Below, piece by piece: positions 36,180-46,962 of a DNA stretch of 64,000 nt (within the stretch, counting starts at the first letter, position 1; each line of letters starts with the position of its first letter). The translations under genes and the position numbers were made by a program. The stretch comes from Mrakia gelida (Eukaryota; Basidiomycota; Tremellomycetes; Cystofilobasidiales; Mrakiaceae): NCBI GenBank assembly GCA_024345305.1, contig BRON01000012.1, positions 1,336,212-1,400,211 of the forward strand, read 5' to 3'. Below the pieces are notes generated by a model, which saw nothing but the letters and a program-made list of their open reading frames with translations, did no database searches and was not told the origin of the DNA.

Positions 36180-36759
36180 ATGGCTTTCAGCGACGAGACC
36201 AAGGTGCGTTTTTGGTTTCGTTTTCGGCTTTTTTTTCCTTTGAAGGGAAGCGAGAGAGAGGGGAGCTGACCTGAATCGATCTTTCGTTTCGTTCCCGTTT
36301 CTTGCAGGAGCGAATCACCAAGGCTGTGGATGTTGGACGGGTGAGTTTCCTCTCGTTCGAGCTTGTTCTTCGTTCTTGTTCGATCCAGCTGTGTCGAGAT
36401 GGGCGAGGGAGAGAAAACGTTGGCAGGGGAGGGAAGGAGAAGGAACGAAACGAACGTCGAGCTGAGCTGACCTTCCGCCTTCCCTCCGTTCTCGATCTCT
36501 TCCTCTTCCCCTTCCAGCTCGTTCTCATGTACGGATGGATCCCGTGAGTTTTCATCAATCTCTCTCTCCTTGTTGATTCACGTTGTCGTTCGAGGCGAAG
36601 AAGGGAGAGGGAAAGGGAAGGGCGAGCTCACTTCCTCATCGAATCGAAGAAGCTGACCTCTCCTTAACACCCTGTACGATCAGATTCATCATCGTCGTTG
36701 GCATGCGACAATCGAACCCTCAGCCGAGTCTGATCAAGTTGATCTCCCCTCTCGCTTAA
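36180..36759 (+). CDS. TOM7: Mitochondrial import receptor subunit Tom7
   Basis: Four short exons (36180-36203, 36308-36340, 36518-36543, 36684-36759) total 159 nt, 52 residues. Reading: MAFSDETKERITKAVDVGR, then LVLMYGWIPFIIVVGMR, then PSLIKLISPLA. The layout (short polar N-terminus, one tail-anchor-like span starting YGWIP, short C-terminus ending in LISPL) is that of Tom7. Tom7 is a small outer-membrane subunit that tunes assembly of the TOM translocase and handling of beta-barrel precursors. The gene is easily missed because no exon exceeds 76 nt. Confidence 0.92.
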
Positions 36760-37782
36760 CAAGTGAGTGAGCTTCGAGTCTTTCTTTTCAACCCGTTGCG
36801 CTTCCTTCCCTTCCCCCTTCCAAGCTCGCCCTCGTCGTTCTCCCCCCATCTCGACACGTACTCGAACTGAGTTGGATACGAGAGGACTCGGAGGCGATGG
36901 GATGGGATTGGGATGGGATGGGAACCCGAACCTCGAGGAAAGGGGGAAGGAGGGAGGGAAGGGAGGATCGAATCGATATCGAGCTCGCAAGCTGACTGAC
37001 GTCCCTCCCTTCGCTCTCCTTCCTTCCTTTGCTCCCTTCCTTGCTGCTCGGGCATATAGATCGGAACGAATCAACTTCAGCAACCAACTCAAAAACAGGA
37101 TCAAATGCTCGCTCTCTTTCCCTCTCCTCTTTCCCGCTCGCGAACGAAAGCACGCCCGACTGAACGAGCGCTCGCTCTCGCTCTCGTTGTCCCTCTGCCT
37201 CTCGCGACCTCGCGACCTGTCCAGTCATCGTTCGTTGATGGATCAGCAGGCGGGAAAGGGGGGCAATCTCTTTCTCTGTTTGGCCAATCAGCCAACAATC
37301 AACCCTCCTGCGAATCGCGCGTCGCTGTCCCCTTGTCTGCACAGAATCCGTCTCAGCAGCTCGTCAGCGGGCCTTCTCTCCACGCCAAGCGGGTGTGAAA
37401 TCTACGGGAACCCTTTCTGCTACGGTGACGGCACGAGGCCTGAACAGAAAGCGAGTCGAAGCGAAGGGAGGGGGTCCCAAACGCGCGTCGCGGTTTGGAC
37501 TCTCACCTCGCGCAAGCTTCGGAAGCTGCAAAATCTACTGACTTGAAGCGCGAGACTCCTCATCAAAAAGTTGTCCGCAGGTCTCGAGTCTTTTTGCGTA
37601 GTAGGGACGCGTCGCGGATGCCTGTTCGCTGGCGGACGCCACATTGCTGTACGCTCGCCCCCTTTGGCCTTCTCACTTTTTCCCGCGCCGTCGTTCGGAA
37701 TCTCCCAACCACAACTTTCCCCTCTCCTCTCCCTCTCTCCCTCCTCTTCCCCTCCCCTTCCGCTCTCCTTCTTCTACCTACT
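36760..37782. other. Intergenic region upstream of TCTP, with a G-quadruplex motif
   Basis: About 1 kb. It contains five GGG runs with 2-3 nt loops at 36899-36922, a GACGCGTC octamer at 37616-37623 and a strongly pyrimidine-rich 100 bp just before the TCTP start. Long pyrimidine leaders fit a TOP-like translational control element, but that is inference. No gene is seen. Confidence 0.5.
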
Positions 37783-39405
37783 ATGCTTCTTTTCAGTGCG
37801 TTCAACCCTTCTGAACTACAGGGCTCTCTCGAGCTGGGGAGGGAGAGGAGGACGAAAAAAGGGAAGGAGCTTGAGAGCTGACCACGTTCTTCTTTTCCTT
37901 TCGTTCTCGTTCGTTGTTGTTGTTTCGACTCTTTTCTAGGCGATAGTGAGTACCTCTCTATATACGTTGCGGTGGCTCAGGCGCCTGGATGGGTGTAGGG
38001 GAGGGGCGGATGCATGCGGGAAAAAAGAGGGGAGCTCGAGCTGACTTCCTTTTCCCTTCCTTCCCTCTTTTTCTTTCCCTTGTCTCGCTCTCGTCCGCCT
38101 TCGTTCCCGCTCTTCTCGTCGTCTATCACTCTCCCTCGCCTCATCCTCTACCATCCCTGCTCCTGTCCCGCCCCCTTTCGCTCTCGCTCCCTCGTTCGGC
38201 TGGTCCTCCCTCGCTTCCTTTCCTCGCCTCGCCTCCCTTTACCCGACTCCCTCGCGTCGTCTCAACCGCTCTCTCATCTACTCCTCGTCTACCACCTCCT
38301 CCTCCTCGCTATCGCCACCACCTCCACCGCCACCACCTTTTTCAGTCCTTACCGGAGACGAGCTCTTCACCGATGCTTACGACGTTGTCGAGGTTGACGA
38401 TTCTTGCGTCGAGGTCAACTGTGACATGATCACCATCAAGGAGGGAGAGGTCAACATCGGTCAGTACTCTTCCATACTCTCGTCCATCTGTACAAGGGCC
38501 TCCTTCGGATGGAGGTGGAAGGAGCTGGTTGGGTTGGAGGGTCGAGACCCGAGTCGCGCGACGTCGAGCTGACCATCTCTCGTTCCCTTCCCTCCTCCTT
38601 CCTTCACCATCTCTTCTCCCTCCTCGTCGTGTCCTCACCCCTGCAGGAGCCAACGCTTCCGCTGAGGAGGCCGAGGAGGACCTCGAGTCCGGATCTTCCG
38701 TCGTTAACAACGTCATCTCCGCCATGCGATTGCAGCCCACCACCTTCGACAAGAAGTCCTACATGATCTACCTCAAGGGTGAGTTTTCGATCTCCCTCTT
38801 CGTTCACGTCTCTCCTCGCGCGTCCCCAGCCCAGTCATCATCTCGTCGAGCTGACTCTCGTCCTCCCTCTCCCTTTTTCTCCTTCCGCTCTCCGTCACTT
38901 CTCTTCCGTCGTCGTTGTCTTTGTTCCTTCCCTTCCTCTCGCCTCTTCCTCCTCCCACCTACGCCGCCTCTTCCCTCGCACCACTGGAATCCTACCCGTC
39001 CCCCCTCCAGACTACATGAAGTCCCTCAAGGCCGCTCTCGTCGCCGCCGGAAAGTCTGACGAGGAGGTCAAGGCTTTCGAGAAGCGAGCTCAGGGTCTTG
39101 CCAAGAAGATCCTCGGAAACTTCAAGGACTACGAGGCCTACACCGGTTAGTCTTCCTTCCCCATCTCTTCCTTTTCCTCTCGCATCTCTTCGTTCGCTCG
39201 TTCGCTCGTTCCTCCCTTCCTTCCATCGCTCGAGAGCTCACCGCTGACTCCCCTCCCTCCTTCCCTCCCTCTTTCCCTTCCTCCCCATTCCACAGGAGAG
39301 TCCATGGACCCTTCCGGACAGGTCGCCCTCCTCAACTACCGAGAGGACGGAACCACCCCTTACTTCACCTTCTGGAAGGACGGACTCAAGGTCCAGAAGC
39401 TTTAA
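37783..39405 (+). CDS. TMA19: Translationally controlled tumour protein (TCTP/Tma19)
   Basis: Six exons (37783-37795, 37940-37945, 38346-38459, 38647-38778, 39011-39145, 39296-39405) total 510 nt, 169 residues, the family's usual length. The joined start reads [20 protein letters not shown]. It continues with [19 protein letters not shown] (flexible loop), [19 protein letters not shown], a helical hairpin around [15 protein letters not shown], and ends [16 protein letters not shown]. The second exon is a 6-nt microexon; without it the conserved MLLFSDI start is lost. TCTP is an abundant cytosolic protein associated with ribosomes and stress. The coding exons use few rare codons and the third codon position is strongly C-biased, consistent with high expression. 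Confidence 0.95.
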
Positions 39406-40810
39406 ATCGGCTTCTTCGTTCCTTTTGTTCCCCTTTTCGTTTCCCCCTCTCCAACCCATCACACTGCACACCACCTCTTAAAAACAGGTCTTCCTCTCTA
39501 GCATTTCCCCTCCTTTCGTCTCGCTTGTGCTTGCTCTTGCTTCAGTAGAAACCCCACCCACCCTCCGCGTCGGTCGAACGACTTCGTTTCGTTTCGTTCG
39601 CGCGCGCCACCCTCTCCCCTTTTCTTAATCTTGCCCTCTTCTTTCTTTTGGTCTCCGAGCTCGCCGCCCGCTTCTCACCCTTTGTTCATCCATTCATGAC
39701 TTTTTTTCTTTCTTTTTTGTTTGGTGGTTGGTTTGGGGTCGAGAGAAGAGATGTGCAAGAGCGAGAGCGAGTGGAAAGGACCAAGACCCCTTCCTTCCTT
39801 CGACTGACTGACTTGCCTTCCTTCCTGCCTGCACAAGGTCAGAGGATCGGGGGTTTGCTTGGCTTAAGGTAAGAGAACAGCACACATCCGACTCGACCTT
39901 CAAAGCAGTGAAGACTGGATCAAATAATCGAACAAAACGAACGAAACGGACGCGATCTTGGTTGTGCGTTTCTGCCCTTTCTGTTCCCGTGATGTTTTGT
40001 TCGCCGCTAAACCCGACTGAGCCGAAGCTGTAACCTCCCTTTTCCCTTTCCAGGACGCTCTGATCGAACTGATCTGCCCAAGAGGTAGGATGGACGAGAG
40101 GCTGCACGCGCGTCGCGTCGTGTTTCCGATTAGGACCCAGCTCTCCCTTCCTCCCCCTTCTTGCTCAAGCTCGTTTTCGCTTTTCTCCGAGATAGAGGGG
40201 CCCACACGAAGCATAGGACAGGTTCAAGCGCGGCTCTACGATCGTTCGTTCTCTCGGAATCGAGACGTCTCCCTCTCTCACTTGCCTGATTCTCTCCGCT
40301 CGCCTATAGTGCGAATTCCACTTTTACTCTACGAGCCTCTAAGTCGGGATACTTTAGTACTTGATCAGCCTCGGAGGCTTTCAAGCGCGTTCGTAGCGTC
40401 TCCGTTCAAGCACAGTCTCGCTTGGGATCCCGTCAAACCAAGCGGGAGAGGGAGAGGAGAGGACGCGATCGAGGGAAAGCTCGACGGATCCCCTTCTCTC
40501 GTTTCTCCCTCGTTTCTTCTTTCCTCGCGTTTTCATTCTTACGCCTTCACCCCCCTTAGGTTGTCAGCCTCGGAAGCGCTCAAGCGCAAAAGTAGACCTC
40601 CCGTTCTCGCAGGAGCGAGCGAAAACGTCTTTCCCTCCACTGATCTCCTCCCGTCCTCTCGCTGCTCGTGCGCTTTCAGCTTGATCTCGACGAGAGCACG
40701 TTCCAAGCATTCAACTGTTCCGGGTTAGACAAGAGGAGAACTGGCTGGCAAGGGAGGAGGGGACGCGACGCGACTTCACTCTCCTCTCCCTTTTCTTCGT
40801 CTTTCTGTTC

Positions 40811-40854
<44 letters not shown>

Positions 40855-43644
40855 CCTTCGCTTTCTACTTCTTGTCTTCATCTCGTGGGATCTTTAATTC
40901 TCCTCTCTTTTCCTCCCTTACGGCCGCGTCGCCACGTTCGCGTCATCTTTCAAGTCTTCATCCCTTTCCGCTTCGCCTCCGCATCCATATCTTCAGGCAG
41001 CGATGCTGCTCGTGCAGTTGCATGCAGCGGGTTGTTGTCGGAGAGATTTAGGGTTGTCAAGGACAGACTAGACGCGGCGGCTAGTGGGACTTTTCGAGTT
41101 GTCGTCGAAATGAGAACGTCGCTCGCTTCTCTTTCTCCGCTGGCTTTCCTTTCAAATCCTCTTCCCTCCTACGTTCCAAGACCATCAATTCATCCCCTTT
41201 TGTCCTGTCTCCTGCTTCTCGTTGGCTCTCTTTATTTTCCACTCCCCAATCTCGAACCCAAACGCGTTCCGTCCCTCGAGCCTGTCCTTTGTTCGTCCTT
41301 TCAACCCTTCATCTCCTTCTTTCTCCGAACCATCATCTCTTTGAGTACTGACCAACACTGCTGGGCTGCTTGCTGGGATTGTGTGTCGAAAGGCACAACG
41401 GATGTTGCGCTCTCTTCCTCTTTGCCTTCCTTCCTTGCTGTTTATCATTTCCTTTGCTCGTCTCGTCCCTTCTAACCTTTGCGCGGCCTAATTCTGTCTG
41501 TCCCCGTCGGTCACAAAATTGCTCTCAGCTCAATCCCAACCTTCGCGTGAGATGGAGTTCGACGCGTCGATTGTGATAACTCTGAGACGTCTTACCCTCG
41601 GCCCTCAACCATCACTTCAGAAGAGACGCGACGAGAAACAGACCGAGACTCTTCGTCTCCCTTGACTGGCTCAAAGATCACATCAAGTATGACCTTTAGG
41701 AGGGAGGGGAGAGATGGAGGCTGCGTAGATATCTTAGGATTGGAGGAGGGGGATATTGCATGGACAGAGGAGGATTGCGGAACGGGAAGAAAGAAAGGAA
41801 GCGCTGAGACGCGACTTTCCCTTCCTTTTGAAGGTCTTGATTTCCTCCTGCTTCAACGTTTTTTGGACGGTTCTGAGTCATGCAATGTATTACATCCGTC
41901 CCTGAGTTCTCGCATTCCGAAGGGGAACAAAATCCATCCGGAATTGATGGAGAACGAGAGAGAAGAAGAAGGAAGGAAGGGCAGAGGAACGACGCGTCGC
42001 TTTTTGTCCTGCCGTTTTCCCCCTCCTTCCTTCAGTCCTTCTTTGGGAACTGGTTTCAACTCCCAGGTGTAGTTTTCATCTTGAGGAGGAGTAGTTGTGA
42101 GAAGGAGAGAAAAAATCGAGCCACAATTGCGCCAGAGAGAGCTCAATCAGGACAAAAAGACCTCGTGTCTTGCGCTTCTCCCCCCTTCCTGCCTTCTCTC
42201 TCCCAAAATTATCACCGCCAGGAATCCGAGCAGTAGCCGTCTATGTTGCGCAAGGGGCGGTAAGGAGGAGGATCCCTCATCTGTAGCAGGGAAAGAGGCA
42301 GAGATCAGAAGAGCGCGGAAAGGGAAACGAAGCTCAGAAGCAGTTCTGAGCGCCGAATGGTTACACTCAGCTCCTCTCAATTCCCCATCGCGTCTCTTCT
42401 GCACTCTCTGACTCTACATTTCCTCTCTTTGCATCCGGCTCATCCAACCCAGGCGAAAGAAACGCCTCAAGGAGTGGATCAGCCGGCGGAGCACGAGGGG
42501 ACGAGGAGTCGATGAGATTTGACGACGCGACGACAAGAGCCGAATGAATAGAAGAGAGAAGAAGGATGAAAAAGAGAAGAAGGGAAGAAGATGGAAAGAA
42601 GACGGATGCAGAGAATAAAGTAGAGAGAGAGATGCGAGCGGGGAGCGAGAGAAGGAGAGGGAAAGAAGAAGGGGAGGGAGATGGAGAGTGACGTCGCGTC
42701 TCCTCTTCTCTCGACAACGCTACAAGCCGTTTCTCCTTAGGATTCCCTCCAAGCTGACCCCCACGGCCTGCGAGAAATGCTTCATCTAGAGCTGCAGAAG
42801 GTCCGTCGGACAAGGAAGCTTTGCAGCGATGGATGGTCGGACCGAGAGCAGCCGTGGAGGAAAGGAGGAAGAGACGAGGACGAGAAGGAGAAAGGAAGGG
42901 ATAGAACGAGGATATAAAGGGAAAAAGGTTCTGACCGACGAGACAAGTCGCGCGCCTGGGACTCGAAAAGATCCGATGTTTTCGTCAGAAGGCGTCGAGG
43001 CCGTCCTCTCTAGGAAACCAACGAAACAGGGCGAGGGAGGGAGGAAGTCAGGTTCAAGGTTTTGAGGAAGCGAAGAAGAAGGAACGAAGCAAAAGCGCGT
43101 CGATTGAACTCACCTTCCATTTGCCAACAGCGCCGCGAGCCTGGCGTTCTCCCCGTCGCTCTTTTTCGGTCTCTGCTCAGTCGAGACGGAGGTACGTCCG
43201 TGGAGTTATTGCTGCTGCTGGGGTTGAGAAACGGGGTGAAAGAACGTCTTCGGTCCCGGTCCGAGGAGCGGAGGTTGGCCTTCCCCTAAGATGATCCGTA
43301 CTAGAGCTCCTCTTTCTAGCTTCAATAGGAAACATCATGAACCGCTCAGATCATATCTATGTATCCCACAAGCCGCCTCGACCTACTGATCCTCCCACCC
43401 CCGAAACTATCCAAGCCGCTCTTCCTTTCTTTCTTCCCTCGCTTTCCTCCTGCAATTCCTTTCCTCCTCCTGCCCCTCGTCTTAAACCCTAACCCTAATC
43501 CAGCCAACCGAACGGTCTCTTGATGCTGTGAGGTCGATGGCACGAACGAACGAAGGAAAGGCAATGCCAGCGTGAGTAAGATGCTGTCTTTCTTCTCGGA
43601 CTCGGTCCAGTCGACGCTGGGCCCAAAAAGGTGCGCGATCTTAC
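39406..43644. other. 4.2 kb stretch without a convincing gene
   Basis: A T run of 39 bases sits at 40816-40854. GACGCGTC octamers are at 41561-41568 and 41991-41998. A telomere-box-like AAACCCTAACCCTAATCC is at 43484-43501. On the minus strand around 41,850-42,830 there are short open stretches with protein-like wording (for example DENYTWELKPVPKEG) that could be exons of a spliced or decayed gene, but I could not join them with consistent phases. I found no tRNA with matching A and B boxes. Confidence 0.45.
40816..40854 (+). repeat. Homopolymer run of 39 T
   Basis: An uninterrupted T run in the gene-poor stretch after TCTP, preceded by C/T-rich sequence. It could be the A-tail of an old minus-strand retrotransposed insertion, but I see no element beside it. 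Length may also be an assembly artefact. Confidence 0.8.
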
Positions 43645-45064
43645 CTAGTTGGGCCGACCAGTGCTGGCGTAATAATCCCTGATCACACCATACTCTCCCA
43701 CGTCCACGGTAGGGTAGAATGAAGCGAGATTGGGGAACTGAAGGAGAAGAGAGTGGACCAGGCAGAAGGAGGGAGATCACTGAAAATCAAAAACATAATA
43801 GTGACTGACTGAGTGACTGACTGACCATGTTTGCAATCGTTTCCTCTGAGAAGTACGCGGGAAACGCATCGACGACGGCGTAGAGCTTGGATACCGATTG
43901 CTGAAGATTTGGGGACCGGAAGCTTGGGCTGACGATCCTCGTCTGTTCGAGGGGGGAGTCGGTCAGCGCTCGCCGGATGGATCGGCCAGCTGAACTCTCC
44001 GTGACGAGGGGATGGATGTCGAGAAAGAAGAGAGGGAAGAAGGACGCGGTGATCGTGGGTCCAGAAGTCACCAATATCTCCCGAGCGAGGCAGGCTTCGG
44101 GGCCGAGAAGCTGCACGGACCGTCAAATAAGCAAAAGAAGGGTTGTCTTACGAGTTCGAACGAAGGAATCAGAAAGGAAGGGCAAAAAAAAACTCTCTCA
44201 CGTTTTTGGTGTCCCACTCCTGGTATTCTGCACACACGGAACGCAGACCGTCCGGATACGCTCCCCCCCTGAGCTGCATTTTGTGGTGGATGAGACCGAG
44301 GATGCCTCTCCCCTCCAAGGGGAAGTTGAGAACCTCCACCACCCGGAGGAGAAGAGGGTCCTTGATGAAAACAAGTCGGACCGGGACCAAGGGGACGAGT
44401 CCTGCGACCAGAACCTCCCGAGTGGCCGAGTCGCGAGGAGCAGACAGATGGGTCGCTCCGAGGTCGTCCAGGATGTCGTGAAGATCTTCCTCCGTGGTCT
44501 GAAGGGAAAAAAATATGTGAGGAAAGGCACAGTGAGGGGGGAAGTGAAAGGTCCGTTCAGTATGGAAAAGCAGGGAACCCACTGGGACCGGGTCCCTGAT
44601 TCTGTTGCCTCCTACAAACACTCACCTCGCTCCGTACCATGCTCCCCAAACGATGGACCAAGGACGAATCCAGCTTGGGCTCCAGCAACGATGAGATGTA
44701 CGCTTGCAGGGCGAAGTAGTTGGCGAGAACGATGGTGGACGCCGGATCCGCTTCCAAGTGAGTTTTGAGGAGCATCAGTACAGGGCTGATGCGAAGTTTG
44801 CGAGGTGCGAGGTAAAAGAGAGCCTGGGTAAGGATGGCCGTCGCCTCGTCGCTCAGAGGGTTAGAGATTCCAGAGATCTGAGATAAGAAAGAATTGCGAA
44901 GGAGGAAGAGGTCAGATGGGGAGAAAGAAGGTCATGGAAGAACCAGTGAGCACACACACCTCGTGAGCAATGAGAAACTCCTTCACCCCAGCCGAGATGT
45001 TGAACTTGTCCCGGAAATCCAGCGTCCGGGAGTTGGGGTGATTGTGGGCGGTAGGTGCGGACAT
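43645..45064 (-). CDS. Unrecognised 343-residue protein
   Basis: Five exons (44960-45064, 44626-44877, 44202-44498, 43826-44110, 43645-43737) total 1,032 nt with GT/AG junctions and no frame break, so the gene model is well supported although I do not know the family. The protein starts MSAPTAHNHPNSRTLDFRDK. It has hydrophobic-helical stretches (LSDEATAILTQALFYLAPRK, ILVTSGPTITASFFPLFFLD) and ends VGEYGVIRDYYASTGRPN. There is no clear signal peptide. It lies at the border between unique sequence and subtelomeric repeats and contains or neighbours several GGACCGGG-type motifs. It could be a lineage-specific gene. Confidence 0.6.
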
Positions 45065-46520
45065 GGCGAAACGTCTGAAGGAAGGAAGTAGGGGAAAAAG
45101 GTGGCAGTTGAGCAGAAGCCGTCGCAAAGTGCCAGCGAGGGTATCTCTTTTTCCAACAGCTGCGCTGGACTGCGGCGATAAGGTAACCTACGATACGAAC
45201 ATAGATCAATTATCTACAAGAACCGAAAATTTGCGTCCTGGGAGCTCTCAGAGCACTGGATACAAGGGGTCTGGTCAACGAGGCTCGGTACCTGGCGGAA
45301 GCAGCTGCAGATTTACCTGCCAGCGCTTTTCTCCTTTGTCTTCTGCGTTTCGGACCGGGACCTAGTCTTTTTCTGCTGGGTCCGGGTCCGAGAAGAACCT
45401 CACACCCTTCCATCAAAGCTCTCGGACCCGGCCCCATCCCTCTTCTCTCTTTGTTTTCGCTTCGGACCCGGTCCCAGGCAACAGAAAGTCAGAGACACCG
45501 GCTTCGGTGCGTGTTGCTGGATTTTCTGCGCTGGAAAATCTCATCGACGACCAAAAACAAAACGAGCGTGCTCAGAATGAGCTGGAAGTGAAGACCAACT
45601 CTCTCCCGCTGGTTTTTACTAGCATCCCGGTCGTTATCACTCAAACAAGCCTGAATGCGTACTTAATAAATATCACCTGGTCGATCGACCTGCGCAGATT
45701 TGTCGTAGCACGACTCGAATGTATAGATCTCAGCAAGTGCTCAGACTTGGCACAAAGCGAATCAGGCAAATCATCCCCGTCCTTAAGCTCTAGTACTGAT
45801 TGTAACGCAAATCTTACTCGTTCCCCCAATCCAACTATACCTCGTTTACCCAAACGAAAGCACCGGGTGAAAAGCTTCCACACCCCTCTTTCACTCCGGG
45901 AATAAGATCAAAACCAGAAATCACAACGCTCGAACTGAGGCAGGCGGTCCTTTCTCTTTCTTTCCTCTCCCTCTCTCTCTCCCATTCCTTTCTCGCTCTT
46001 TGCTCAGCCTCGTCTTTCATGCGAGTCTACTGAAGCTTCTATTCTGTGCTCAACCGATCCATGAGGTATTTATGCATGCACTCTCACTCAACTGTGCTCC
46101 CCAAACCTTTTCTACTCCCTTTGGTCTCTGTTCTGGCTTTCCTTCCTCTGCCTTTGCCCTGCCCTCTTCTTCCCTTCCCTCTCCTCGCCCTTCGCCCCAT
46201 TTCTCTGCTCTACGTACCCTTCAATGGTTACCAATCTTGCCTCGCGCTTCGTGCACTGACTCATCCACCCTCTGCGTTTGACACCTCAGCTTCTCCTCCC
46301 TTTCCTTTCTCCCCTTCCTTGCTGTCAGGTCATTCACTCCCTCGGTTCATCACCTCTCCTGCAATCTGCAGGGGTTACTAACCTTTTCTGCTAGCATAAG
46401 GCAGGAGGTTGCAGTGCGATGCTTATGTTATTCTTTGTTTGGTTCTCTTTCCTTCCTCCTCCGCTGGGGCGAAGTTTTGCTGTTAATGCGCGAAGTGTTG
46501 TATGCGTTTTTGAAAGTGTC
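45065..46520. other. AT-richer transition zone before the subtelomeric module
   Basis: Base composition drops to clearly lower GC around 45,500-46,050 compared with flanking genes. A 132-codon open frame (45507-45905, +) starts with ATG, but I see no family and no intron signals. Four GGACCCGG-like motifs cluster at 45,350-45,480. The rest is pyrimidine-rich without a gene. Confidence 0.4.
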
Positions 46521-46962
46521 CTAACCGTATGCGCGCCGTTCCAACGCGTTGGAACGGTCGTTTCCGTCAAGTCGACTTGACGGATCCGTCAAGTCCGACC
46601 GTTCCAACAGGACTTGACGGACTTGACGGACTTTGCGTCGCTTCGTTCTCCCTCCCCTCCCCACCGAATTGCGAGCGGGAAAAACGACCAGCTAGATCTA
46701 CCTATGAAGTACAATGTATCAGATGCACAGCTGTATACGAGAAAAGCTGCATCGTCGACAGATATTCTCCCGAGAGGTACCTCAAAACGAAGGAGAGGGC
46801 GAGCTCGAGCTGACTTCCGCGAGTTCTTTTCGGAGGAGCTCCATCCTCTCTCTTTCAGCTTCTCTGTATACTCAAGGCCGAAACCGCGGATTGTAAAGGG
46901 CTGGAGTCGTTGGTACATAGCTCTAGTATGTCCCGTAAAGAGGGCTTAGCTCTAGAGTGAGA
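46521..46962. repeat. Subtelomeric palindromic module, copy 1 (upstream of helicase gene)
   Basis: Begins CTAACCGTATGCGC and shows three overlapping or adjacent perfect 22-bp palindromes at 46536-46557, 46563-46584 and 46574-46595, followed by more copies of the same arms. About 330 bp of conserved sequence follows, ending TAGCTCTAGTATGTCCCG. It is almost identical over its whole length to the module at 60353. The left flank here (TTTTGAAAGTGTC) is unrelated to the flanks of the other two copies, so the module has a sharp left boundary. Confidence 0.85.

Noticed and set aside
1..39405. A biosynthetic or defence gene cluster in the core part
   Set aside because: The genes serve unrelated housekeeping roles (amino acid metabolism, ubiquitin, ribosome, SMC5, TRAPP, TOM), with no shared pathway or transporter/regulator set.
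41850..42830. Possible spliced minus-strand gene with a signal-peptide-like stretch
   Set aside because: The longest frame starts at TTG, not ATG, and I could not join the open stretches with consistent splice phases. It may be a decayed gene.
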